A stretch of DNA of 64,000 nt from Effrenium voratum (taxonomy: Eukaryota > Sar > Dinophyceae > Suessiales > Symbiodiniaceae). How positions within the stretch are numbered: position 1 is the first letter of the stretch; every line of letters begins with the position of its first letter. Below, one piece after another: positions 21,427-31,989 of the stretch. The stretch covers positions 103,501 through 167,500 of the forward strand of contig CAUJNA010000569.1 in NCBI GenBank assembly GCA_963377175.1, read 5' to 3'. Under the pieces are notes generated by a model. That model worked only from the letters and a program-made list of their open reading frames with translations, was not told the DNA's origin and did no database searches. Both the position numbers and the translations under genes were made by a program.

Positions 21427-22110
21427 CGCCTTATGTTCGAGCAGAATTTCAACTATGAAAGTATTTAAGAAGGTGAGGAGCGCTATGCTTTTGATGTAAC
21501 TGATGCTTTCAGTAAGTTAGGATTTGTAAAGCCGATGCCTGAGCAAGGCAGTCCAAATCTTTTAAGAAGCATTGACGGAATGTTTCGGAGCTATGAGTGA
21601 GCCAATTGAAATTTACAGTGATGATGACGGAGCGTTTCACGCAGATGTCAATAATATTTAGATGGTGTTGGTATAAGCCAAAAGAAAACAATGACACACA
21701 CAAATGCAGAAGAGAGATTTGTTAGAAGTATGAAAAAGGGAATAGGCGGCAGGATTCACTGTACAAATAGTAAATGGACGGATATGTTGAGACCAGCGTT
21801 GAAGCGCGCAACACACTCATCGACTGGCATGAAACCCATTGAGGCACATAAAAGACGAGAATAGAACAAAGTGAAAGGCAAATTGAACATTAAGCCAGAA
21901 GCATATGAGAAGACACCCACCTATAGAAGTTTCAAGTAAGGTAAGAACATGCAAGAACGGCAAAGGTAATTATTCACACGAAAAGAGACCCATTCCAAGT
22001 TGAGCGAGGATGCTTGCAAAGTACAAATGATAGAATGAGAAGCTTCAAAAGTAATATACTTCAGAAAATTCAAGCAGACACTATTAGAGACACGAATGTT
22101 AGCAAATGAG
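21427..22110 (+). pseudogene. Polinton-type integrase, catalytic core fragment
   Basis: Across several frames the plus strand shows YAFDVTDAFSKLGFVKPM (first catalytic Asp, near 21,485-21,540), then IYSDDDGAFHADV (second Asp, near 21,608-21,650), then THTNAEERFVRSMKKGIGGR (catalytic Glu, near 21,695-21,760), followed by KWTDMLRPALKRATHSSTGM. These are the three acidic residues of a retroviral-type integrase, with the NxxxHSSTGMxPxEA tail typical of Polinton integrases. At least two stops and two frame changes break it. The N-terminal half is at 12,101-12,252 across the retrotransposon. The polymerase follows downstream on the same strand, the order expected for this element type. Confidence 0.75.
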
Positions 22111-22141
22111 TAACTGCTTTACTTATTTGAAATTATAGGAG

Positions 22142-22360
22142 TTGGTTTTGACGTCAGGAAACATTCATACTATGAATTATTTACTTACGAATTTGAAAAG
22201 AGATTTACCGCCAGATGAAAACAGTGGTACTGTAAAGTACATTCTTAGAAGCAATGTAGGAGAATACAAATTAAATAAGGATGTAAAATGTCAATCCATA
22301 GCCATAGGCAACAATGAACACACATACAACCCAGACAAATCTATAAGCAAAAAACTTTAA
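22142..22360 (+). CDS. Small unknown ORF between integrase and polymerase
   Basis: This 72-residue frame begins with TTG; an ATG follows at residue 11. It contains NYLLTNLKRDLPPDENSG and then a Lys/Asn-rich half. It has no stop within and looks like protein-coding sequence of the AT-rich element. It could be a separate small protein or part of the N-terminal extension of the polymerase. No family recognised. Confidence 0.35.
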   Translation: MVLTSGNIHTMNYLLTNLKRDLPPDENSGTVKYILRSNVGEYKLNKDVKCQSIAIGNNEHTYNPDKSISKKL

Positions 22361-22579
22361 AAGCAAAACCTGAAAGTGTAAAGAAGACTACTGACTACAA
22401 AGCAAAACAATTAAGAGAATGAGTAGGAACGAGAACAGTCGTAAAACACGTAATCACAAAAAAGCAGAAATAAAACAGGAAAGAAGCCCTTTTTTCAGTA
22501 TTTGCCAATGCCTACACCATTTCTGACGTTCATTTGAAGGGATAAGCTACTGTGTCCTCAAGAGTAAGCAGGTTATTTG

Positions 22580-24865
22580 AAGAAGAAAGTTTGATTACTA
22601 CAAGGACAAGGATGATTTGAGGAAGCACTTAATAACATGAAGCCAGACATTGAAACAAGAATTGTAGAAATGGCACTTTGTGAACCAGGATTGATGATTG
22701 TCAAAAATGTAAGCAGTCACATTATGTAAACCAAATACAACCCGACCAGAGCAGATCAATCTTGAACTTCCAAAGTGGGTAAATTCGAAAAGAGCGCGTA
22801 TACATATTCGAAATAAAGATGATACGTGTATTAAATGTTGTTTGGAATGTGCTTACCATAATTCCAATGAAAAGAAGCATCCAGAATACTTTTACCGTTA
22901 AAAAAGTGTGGTCAGCGATTTGAACCTTGGAATGAATTGTCCTGCGATTTCTGATGGTATAGATAAGTTCGAAGAACAAAACCCTAATGTGTCTATTAAT
23001 GGTTTCGAAAGCGGATGAAATCAAGAGCAGGAGCAAAACATAGAGCATTGCAAAATAAGGATGGTACCTGTCATATTAACTTGTTCAGAATTGATGAAGG
23101 AGATGCTAGTCAGTATGTCTATAGTAAGCCTTTGAGAAGACTTATAAACTGTCAAAAACAAGTTCTACATTGCTTCATGTTTCTGCAAATACCCATAATT
23201 TGGGGACGGAACTCCTGAACTCCCAAAGAAGCGCTATGTGAATGGTTGTATGGAAGTAGAAGGACAACAAATAGAAATGCCTAAGCCGTAGTTGAAAGTG
23301 AGGTTCAATCATCACTTGAAAAAGTTAAGGAGCTGAATTCGAATGCTTAACTGAAGAAATAGATAAACCAACAGATGGAAAGTTTGAAACTTACAATTGC
23401 CAGGAGCACAAACCATGTGGCATTATGTTAAATATGGTTAATTCAGTTGATGGCTCTAATCATGAATGTTTGTTTTGTGGAGCTGTGTGTCATGAAATAA
23501 ATGAGATAAGAGAAGACATTAAAAACAAAATGAAAGAAAATAAGGACATTGATATGACGGATGAAGATGAGAAAGATCTAGGAATTCTACACATTGTTTT
23601 ATTTGTGGGGGTGCATGTAGATATGATTACAAGAATGAAACAGACGCTGGGAAATGTAAGAAAGTGAGAGACCGCTGCCACTGTACGGGTACATATACAG
23701 GTTGTGCCCATAGCATTTGTAATGTAGCTTTCTGTCATGAACTATTGTAAAACACCAGTTTTCATAATATGAAGAGTTAGTTCGGAAATTTAATTATTTA
23801 AAATGCTGAAAAGTTAAGTAACCAGAAGAAAGTAGATGCAATAGCGCAGGGCAGTGAAAAGTTTTTAATGTCGGCTTTGATAGTTTAAGTGTTGAGGATA
23901 GTTTCTGTTTCACAACTGCTTCTTTGCGTAAATTAGTATCATTAGCAAAATGTGATACTACAGGTGGTAGAGAGGTAAAAGTAAATAGGTCTCGAAACAA
24001 AACTGGCAAAGTAGTTTCAGATATAGTCGTAAGAACGGAACTATTACCACCAGAAATGTTTGGACTTACTGACAGAGAAAGGAGTTTTGCCGTATGACTT
24101 TGTGAATTCAAATGATAGACTTGGGGATGACAACTCGCTAACTAAAGTTATGTTTTACAGCCGGTTGAGTGAGTGTACGAGAACTGACTATGAAAAAAGC
24201 AAAGATACTATGGAAGCATTGCAACATTAAAACTATGGGGGAATGCCACGGTTAGCATTTAAACTCAGAGGTGTATGAAATGTGATTATCACCCATCATT
24301 AAGCACAGTCATATTCTCAGTGAGAGTTTTGTAGGAGTTGGGAGAACAAGCCTAAAATGAAATCAGACATACATATTGTCATTGGAATGAGTGTTTTAGA
24401 TTTCAGCAAGCAACATATGCATAAGCTTAATAATGGTGTTATGAAACCTAAATACGCAGATAATACTAGAATGGTTTATACTGACACTGACATCCAGATA
24501 GACCTGAAGGATATTACGAATTAACAAGTATAAGGCTCTTGCAAGGATGAAACAGCAAGCAAACTAATTACAGGGTTTACCGCTCTTCGTCCCACATGTT
24601 ACGGTTTTAAAACCTTTGGCGGGGAAAAGGAACACAAGAAATGTAGCGGAGCAGCAAAGCACGTAGTTAAGGGACAGCTTGCGTTCAAAGAGTGTGAGAA
24701 AGTATGACAACCAAATGGAGTAGCGCACAAGTGATTTAAAAGTATCAGGCCAAAAAGGATAAGGTTTGCAGCATTAAGACAAAAGATTTCATTCAGCCCC
24801 TCTGAAAATCAGACCCCGTGGGCATTTGCTTTAGATAGTTGAGCGCACGGTCATCAAAAAACAAG
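22580..24865 (+). pseudogene. Protein-primed family B DNA polymerase (Polinton type)
   Basis: The coding order is preserved across many frame changes. ELPKWVNSKRARIHIRNKDD lies near 22,760-22,830 and GIDKFEEQNPNVSINGFE near 22,960-23,015. Then come the exonuclease-proximal piece EIDKPTDGKFETYNCQEHKP (23,355-23,415) and a zinc-type segment RDRCHCTGTYTGCAHSICN (23,670-23,730), comparable to the RDHCHxTGKYRGAAHxxCN box of these enzymes. AIAQGSEKFLMSAFDSLSVE follows near 23,840, then KLNNGVMKPKYADNTRMVY and the TDTD active site at 24,480-24,491. The C-terminal part ends near 24,860. This matches DNA_pol_B_2 polymerases of Polintons, adintoviruses and relatives, which replicate linear genomes primed by a terminal protein. 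At least six frameshifts make it dead. Confidence 0.82.
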
Positions 24866-24889
24866 TTAGTAGAAAACGACTTAAAGGAA

Positions 24890-25170
24890 TAGTTACTTAA
24901 TATGTTAGTGAAAATGTTTGGTGAAATAGAGCAAGAACATATCAGAAGGGAGTTCTTAAATACAACTTATGTAAATGTTTTGGTTAAACCTACGAAAACT
25001 AAAACTATAAGTTGTCCTTGTAAATTAGAAGGGAACAGGGTTGAATTACGCAAGTTAAGTTCACTTCAATTATCTATTATCCATATATGTAAACTTCATT
25101 ACCAAGAACTTAAAGACCGTTTATACTTAAGGAGGCTACCTAAATTGTTGGAAGAAAAACAAATGTAAAG
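24890..25170 (+). CDS. Unknown ORF downstream of the polymerase relic
   Basis: An 88-residue open frame begins MLVKMFGEIEQEHIRREFLN and contains two cysteines in a CPC pair and a Lys/Leu-rich helical end. It directly follows the polymerase on the same strand, and the next open piece follows 20 bases later in another frame. No family recognised. Probably a gene, or gene fragment, of the virus-like element. Confidence 0.35.
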
Positions 25171-25190
25171 CCACTGATGGTTTAACATAT

Positions 25191-25415
25191 TTGCATGTTA
25201 AATGTCACTTCTTTCCTGGAAAGAGTATATTGAACAATGAGTGTAAGTTCTCATTTAGACTGTGTGAAACAATGTGTTTGAAAATAGGTAGTGGCAATAT
25301 AGATGTGATAAGTCGTTTTAGTAGATGCGAGGAAGTCAACTTAGGTAGAGCAATTGTTGAATGTAGTGAGGTTACTGAATATATACACGGGAATGAAACA
25401 CACAGGACACACTGA
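25191..25415 (+). CDS. Unknown cysteine-containing ORF of the AT-rich element
   Basis: The 74-residue frame begins MHVKCHFFPGKSILNNEC and holds five further cysteines spaced through the frame. It may be the frame-shifted continuation of the preceding 88-residue ORF, which would give one protein of about 165 residues. Function unknown. The Cys/His spacing does not match a zinc finger that I can name. Confidence 0.3.
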   Translation: MHVKCHFFPGKSILNNECKFSFRLCETMCLKIGSGNIDVISRFSRCEEVNLGRAIVECSEVTEYIHGNETHRTH

Positions 25416-25419
25416 GTTC

Positions 25420-26200
25420 CAAACCAGTTCTGTAGAATGCCCTGTGTTTAAGATAGGGTCTTATGAAGATGATTAACCCCATGAACCTTACAACAAGATT
25501 GAACTGTAAGTTTTTTGCTTTAATGCTATAGAATTCAGATATCTATGTTTAATTGATAGAAATTGACTTAAAGAAGTATTGACTTCATATAGCAAGTGAG
25601 GTAGGTGAAACAGGTAGAATTTCTTCTTACTGGTTAGGAGAACCAGATTACATTAGGTTGAAACATAATGAGGCATTAAGACTTAAACAAAAAATGCCAA
25701 ATATCTTAAGCGTCCCACACAGCTAGAACCTTTGCAGAGACTACTTTCATTTTAGAATTTCGAGAGCGTCCCATGTCCGTTAAAAATTCCAGAGTATATG
25801 AAGAATAAGCATATATATATATATTCCGTCAATTCTTGTGTTTGAATAATGAAGATGTTGTATTTACACCGTACTTTTTTAAAAGCAGCTATTGCTGACA
25901 GTGATGGGTATCAGAGATGTAGAATATTTCAAGACAGTAAGACACAACATAAGACATTGATATTGTTGAAAGTAGCTTATATCATTCAGCATTTGGTATT
26001 TTAGAAGAAATTGACGAGCTAGATTTAGATGAAGAGGAAACTGGACTCCAAGTGTTCTGTCCAGCATTAGATAGACACAGTTAACCCATAAACCTTACAA
26101 TAAAAGCATTGTAAGAAGTTTGTTTGAACCTACTTTCAGAGGGTTTTCGGCCCAAGGAAGTTTAGGTGCTGTTTTGTTTAGTTGATGTTTGTTGTTTGCT
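25420..26200. other. Decayed AT-rich tail of the virus-like element
   Basis: Short protein-like fragments remain on the plus strand, for example YWLGEPDYIRLKHNEALRLK near 25,630-25,690 and an acidic piece EEIDELDLDEEETGLQVF near 26,005-26,060, all interrupted by stops. An (AT)-rich microsatellite (atatatatat) sits near 25,811. No gene can be assigned. Base composition changes between 26,100 and 26,400. Confidence 0.4.
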
Positions 26201-28800
26201 TTGAACTAAAAACTCATGAGCGAAATATTAGGAATGCTGTTGCTGTTTTGTTCTGTTGGTGTTTGTTGGTTGTTCAGTTTTGTGAGTTTTGTGGTATTCA
26301 TTTTACATTTTGTTGTTCGTTATGAACTTTGTTTTACTTCTTTTAATGAAAGGTTGTTTTTTGGGGGGGGCCTCCCCCCGCAGTTGTGGGGGTTGGTGTC
26401 GCGCTAGGGGCAACCCGGTAATCTTATTACGCTTTTTGAACGGAATTTGGGTCACATCCCACAGAAGCCAATTGAAACAGGTTGCCAGTTGTTGACACAA
26501 GTACTAACTTATTTGCATGTGACCGGGTGTAATGCAAATAAAGTGCAAGCATAAAATAAACCATCAGCGCCCCATTCACCCGTTCCGTCCAAAGCCTCAG
26601 GCCAAGCTTTTTGATGAGGAGATGGCCGTGCTGCACACCACCCTGCACAGGAAATTTGCAGGCAGAATGTTTATGTGACTTGTCTTTGCGAATGAACCTC
26701 CAGGGCCACTACTGGGTATGTGTTCTTTTTGGTTGAGGGCGCAATTTACATGTTGGCTTGAAGGGAAACCAAGAGAATAAGTGCTGTTTTGGGGTTCCCC
26801 TATTCTGACAGAAACCCGCTGAGGGCCTTGAACGTTCAAGAGTCTGCAGGTCTTGGTCGCTCTTGAACGTGAATGACAACAACAAGTCAATTGAATGCAG
26901 ATTTGTTTCCTGCTGGCCTTTTTGGACACACCTACAGCCTATATAAGTGGTTGCGCATGAAGGTTTGAGATTTGACCGAACGAGCCGGAGTCGCATGGCA
27001 ATCTGTATATCTGGGCCGGTGGCGAACGCGGCGATGATTGTTCTTGAAGTTAAGTATAGAGCATCATGTAAACATCGCACGTGGAATTGGGCGATAGCTG
27101 AGGTAGGAGCTGTTTGTTTCCAAACAGCGTAAAGTTGTTTTGAGCCCTCGCTTTCTCACCGTGGGCAGTTTGTTGAACAGAAGGACCCCTGGAAACAATG
27201 GGAGGCACAGCTGGAAGGAAACCAACGTATGAAAGGCAAGCATTAAGCCCCCCCTGGCAATTTCGTGCTGGTAGTCTCGTTAACTTTTTCGACTAATCCA
27301 CAGAAGTTCACCAGATTCGGAGTTTGGACATGTGTCAAGCTGTCATGTATACCTCTGCGTGCGCTGAGGGTTTGAGCCAAGTAATTTGAGGACCGGCGGC
27401 TTCGCGAGAGTGTGTTCACTCTGTACCACTGCAGTATGTGCTTTTTTTGAGGGTGCCGTTTGGGGGTTGCGCAAAAGGCGCGCCAAAGGCAAGACACTTT
27501 GGGCTTTGGTTCGGAGCCCAGGGTCGGCGCGACTCAGGCGGCGCCTTGGTCAAAGAAGTGCTGGTCAAAGCCAGGCACGTGGAAGGCGCGCAGAGAAGCT
27601 CTCGGTCATAGTTCAGTTCGGTTCCAAAGCATGAGTTCATTCCAAGGTTTCGGTATCAGAGGCTGTCCAGTTCTCCAGAATCCGCCTTTTTTCTGAAACT
27701 GACACCTAGGTTCACAGCTCACCCCCTGATTTCCTTCCCGAGCCAACGAGGCCCTGTAAGGCCCTATGAGGCGTGCTTTTAGGAAGTTCGTGGGTTTTGA
27801 CGGCGTGGGATAGGAAGTAGCACGAAACTTCAACTGCTTCAGCCGATGACTTCCCATGCCCCAAAGAAACGGGTGCATCAGCGTGCGCAAACGGCGTCCA
27901 ATCACCTGACTCGCCCGATCAGGCACCTCCGTGTTACGGAAAATGTAGTTTGGGAGAGGGGTTAAAATCCTGGGGCACGTCGAAAGTTACTTTTTCTGAC
28001 CTGTTTGAGGCTGTAAAAAGGGGTCCCGGATGCCCCTGGGTGGATCCAGTCCGACGCAGAAGGTAACTATGACCAAATGGAGTAAGCACTGCTTGGTTCC
28101 AACACGAACAAGTGTAAACGGCGCCACAGTCAGCATAGCGGGCTTTTTCTCTATGAGATAGAGATTGTAAAAGAACCAGGCCTTAATGCCATGAAATGAG
28201 AAGCGTGAGTGCATACTGGGAATCAAGCACAGAACAAATGAGAAGCGCACGGACACAAATTTCTGTCCACTCATGGCATCTCAGAAACAAAAGAATACTG
28301 CTATTGGGCGATGTAATCACTCGGCTCAGAAGCCTAGAACACACGGAGTAGTGCAGTAATAGCACATTGGGATGTTTGCACCCTATGCCTTAAAGCGGCT
28401 CGGGTTCCAAAACGTTCACAAGCACGGAGACACACGACTTTTACACGGGCTCAGGCGAGTGTTGAATCTGTACGTGACTTGGGTGAGAATTTTCAGGTAT
28501 GTACACGACAAACAAGAAGACACTGACTACAAGGATCATTGTGAGAAATTCCGGTGACCCAGAGAAAAGAAAGGAAACGCCAGCTGGACACAGAAATGGA
28601 TTTCATCATAATCTGTCATTAAGATGACGCGGTTTCGCCTTGTGAGTTGCTGTTTACTCTTCTCTTTTCGTTTCACCGCCGCATCGCATATATTGCTGCT
28701 CAGAAACAGCGAGGTTCACGAGGAGTGGATGGTGCCAATCTGTATCTTCAGTCCCAAGCAGAAGCTGCTCACTGGTCAGCGACTTGCATCTTCGCCTGAG
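26200..28800. other. No recognisable gene; G-run/C-run hairpin at its start
   Basis: At 26,361-26,381 a run of eight G is followed by CCT and a run of six C, a potential hairpin near the change from AT-rich to ordinary composition. The rest holds only short frames without recognisable motifs on either strand. I see no transposon domain and no RNA gene. Confidence 0.4.
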
Positions 28801-28809
28801 CTCACCTTG

Positions 28810-31800
28810 CAGTCAGGAAACATTTTCCCCAGTCTGGTTCTTATTTGGTCCGAAGTCATGGCGTTGCCGGAGATCTCGCATGCGGTTGGTCTTGGCCCAA
28901 TGAAAAACATGGGTTACCAGGCAATCCAGGACACCGAAAAATCCATCATGCTCAAGTCCAGCTTTCGAGCCGTAAATGAGTGAAGATTCCAATATGGATC
29001 TCCTTGAGGCCGAAACCTCAGTACTGATGCGAAGATGGTTCAATGGCTCTTTCTGGGCCTGGTTGGAACATTTGACGGTTCCTTCCATGGCCACGTGCAT
29101 GGCGGATATTTCAGGGTGCGACACCAGTTGCCGTGCACGCTGATTTCGCGTATGTTTCCACTGACGGCATTGTACGACTTCGTAGCATTTCGTAGCATTG
29201 CATTCATAGTGGTATACTCCCACTGTTCAGAATGGCAGTCCTGCGCGACACCCTTTGTCTCGCGAGTTTAAATAGAATTCCTCCCTGCTGAAGGGACTGT
29301 GCTTCTTTTGCGGAAGCTCCCAATCTGGATCATTGCCTGAGGTGCTGACTTTCGAGTGGGAGCCGCAGGAAGTGCAGTTCCGTCTTTTTCTCTGTTCAGC
29401 GGAACCTTGGAATCTTCCGAATCTGACAGAATTTCATACACCACTCGGAAGTATGCTCCAGACATGGCCCACGCCTGCGTCTTGGTCAGCACATAGCGGT
29501 GTCATCTCCTCTCACAAAGCAACCGATGCCTTGTGTCAATACGATGCCAGTATTTCCGGCATGCTGGAAGATTTTTCGGACCGTGGGGTGTAGGGTCCCG
29601 TCACATTCTTGAAGTCAAAGTACATGTCGAGGGTTATTTCGGATCAAGCCCAGCACAATAGAGTCCCGTGGTCGCCCTCCTTCTTGTTTCCCGGATACAC
29701 CGGAGGCCGCTCTAGATTCCCGAGGTTCAGGGTAAGGATGCTTTACTAGTCTGCGTTTGCGCCGTTCGATCATCGGTTCTGGTTCTTTTCGTCCTTGTTC
29801 ATGTGGGAAGGGATCTCCAAATACGCCTTTCTTGTTTTCGGAGCATCATTTGATGTAAGTCCTTGGGCACCATATGGAATCCTGATCGGATACCGGCGTT
29901 CGGGTTGCTGATCGCAAAATTCTTTTGAAGTTGGATTGTTCTTGTCCTTCTCCTTGTAACAGAGATTTGCCTTCTGCCTTCCTTGTGAGAGAGGCAATGC
30001 TGGCAAGTTGGAGATTGGTGAATCCTGTTGGTGGCGTGAACATTGGAGGTCTCCATGGTTTCTTGTTGTCGGGCTTGCGTCCTGATTCCGTCAGCTTGTT
30101 CATGAGGTCCACAGCTGCTTCATGGAGTTGATTCGCCAGGAAAGTCGTCTTCTTGTGGATCTGTCCTTGGCCACTATGACTCCGACTTGCTGAATCTTCA
30201 TCCTGGTGCCAGAATGTGGTTTACTGTAGTCCCAGTTGTAACTCCAGGACCAAGAGGATCTTGGTGAGGATGGTTTCTGATTTAGCCAGGCCGTTCTAGG
30301 ATCGGCTGGTTTCTGAAGCTCCATGTTTCTTTGATACTCTTTCCTCCTCTTTCTTCCGGGCATGATTGTGAAATGGCAAATACAGTTCCAAGAGATAGGT
30401 CGTTCTGTGAATTTGTAGGATTCCTGCTGGTCTACGTTGACATACATGATTATCTTTTTGGCAGGCACCTTTGTCGGTTGCAATCAGTGCTTTGCCACTC
30501 GGTTGATCTTCATCATCGAATTTGTATAGGAGCAGCGCAAGGGATGTAAGATTTTGTCGTAGTTCATGATGAAAGCAGAAATCTTGATTGTTTCCGTAAA
30601 AGACATTTCCTTTCCCATTGGCGTCAGTTACGCATCCTTCCTTGATGATCCCGACCTCTGTGGAGACAGGAGAGAGTATGCTTGAATTGAACTCTCTTTC
30701 ACTGAGCGGTTCGTCGGTCGTCTTGAGATCGTGTTCGAGGCCCATGTGGCTGCGAAAGTTTCGGCATTGACTTGCTCTTCGGCTTGCTTTCCAGAGCTTC
30801 CTTGTACGCAAATCCGCGTTCCTTGGCTTCATCCTCAGGAGGATGCTCTGCGAGGAACTCCGCTCTTACTGGCTCTCGTTGCCAAATCTCGGGCGCATCG
30901 TCGCGTGAATGATGTCAAAGATGGGTGCTATGCGCAGAAGCCGCAATACGCACGAATCTTCGCAGTTCCTTGGAGGGTGTCCAATCGTATGCTTCCCACC
31001 ATTCCTTTTTTTGAGAAGAACATGCCTGCTGCTTTCGCAGATCAGGTGTATGCCGCAGGACTGCTGTAAAGGTTCTGGATATCTTCTCCTGAAGGCTGCA
31101 GTGACCCACATCTTTTTCTTGTCGGCCTTGAGGAGTCTTGCCATTGCCCTCACATTATGATGTGTCACAGGCATATCAACATGGCCTTGGTAATTGTCTA
31201 TCTGAATGTTGCACGTTGGGTTTCGTACACTGAGGATATTCTTTGAGGTCATCATATCTGTCTCCAACGTGGCTCCAGACCTTGGAGCATTGTAGACCAT
31301 GGACACCCTGGTCCTGATCGTAGTAGTCGCAGCGGTTCTACCGAACGTAGCAAAATTCGGTCGGAAGACATCGTTTATGAAATGACATTTATTGTAGAAC
31401 CAGGAGATTGCTGCAACAAATGAATCTGCGTACGTCGCAAGCGGGTGTCCTCGCGAAAGCTGATCTGGTGGAAGTCTTTCCGGATCTTTTCACGCACAGG
31501 TTCTCGGCGACGGTGCGGTTGCTCATCTGCTTCTTCGTTGCCTCCATAGTCATGTTCTTCATTTCCTGGTTCGTCTGTGGCATGAAGAGATTTATGAGGT
31601 TGCTCCTGTTCGTCTTCTTCATCATCGGATTCCCTTGCTAACAACTTGATGGAATCTTCATGTTGCTTTTCCTCGGAATCTGATCCAATTGTTGGCTTCT
31701 TCGGAGAATCCTTCAGTTCTTCTGGATCTTGCATCTCCTCATCCTTCTCGAGCGCTGGCTTTTCATCTTCCGACTTATCTGCTTCCACGGAGGATCTGGA

Positions 31801-31950
31801 TCTGGAGGTATGTCTTCCTGCATCCTTCGTCCTCAGTCTTCCAAAATCTCGCCAAATGTTGCGAGGGGTTGTAACACAAAGGTCAAGCGTGCTTGAAAGT
31901 AGTTTTTCTTGAGTCAACGGTTCTGGTGGGGTTTATACAGTTGCAAGGAA
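28810..31950 (-). pseudogene. Degenerate retrotransposon-like coding tract (tentative)
   Basis: Minus-strand open pieces at 31,917-31,375, 31,306-30,866, 30,832-30,296 and 30,112-29,770 follow one another with frame changes. The first encodes a Glu/Asp/Lys/Ser-rich acidic protein. The others are hydrophilic with scattered His and Cys. The tract lies directly downstream, in minus-strand order, of a Ty1/copia RT-RNase H relic and has the same strand bias. It is plausibly part of the same or a neighbouring decayed copia element (gag or linker), but no retroelement motif is visible in it. Treat the assignment as a guess. Confidence 0.25.
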
Positions 31951-31989
31951 ATCAGAACGGTTCACGGTTATTCAGGTGCAGTCATCACT

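Larger units (their letters stand above)
12253..21430 (-). mobile_element. Non-LTR retrotransposon carrying a DNA methyltransferase
   Basis: The element reads right to left: ORF1 (21,409-17,333), ORF2 (17,332-12,329), then a short 3' tail of about 75 bases without a poly-A tract. The domain order endonuclease-reverse transcriptase-RNase H is that of I/R1/Tad-like LINEs. It sits in the integrase gene of the AT-rich virus-like element. I could not prove a target-site duplication; TTATTC on the left and TTATGTTC on the right are the best candidates. ORF1 has no ATG before residue 23 and a stop lies just upstream, so the 5' end may be truncated. Over 9 kb is open apart from one in-frame TGA, so the insertion is much younger than its host element. 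Confidence 0.8.
4270..26200. mobile_element. Decayed Polinton/Maverick-like element, interrupted
   Basis: This AT-rich block is split by a retrotransposon at about 12,250-21,430. On the plus strand it carries an integrase with a retroviral-type DDE core and a family B DNA polymerase of the Polinton/adintovirus kind, the defining pair of Maverick/Polinton elements and related integrating viruses. Structural-looking genes lie on the opposite strand at 4.3-8.1 kb. Every gene is broken by frameshifts and stops, so the copy is old. I found no terminal inverted repeats, so both ends are set from base composition and could be off by several hundred bases. A polinton-like virus or another polinton relative is possible. 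No packaging ATPase or capsid protease was recognised. Confidence 0.72.

Noticed and set aside
22722..23048. 108-residue minus-strand frame that looks like a membrane protein
   Set aside because: It is the complement of the polymerase relic, where plus-strand motifs are clearly recognisable.
4260..26420. Terminal inverted repeats of the Polinton-like element
   Set aside because: I compared the two composition boundaries by eye and found no inverted match. The ends may be lost or placed elsewhere.
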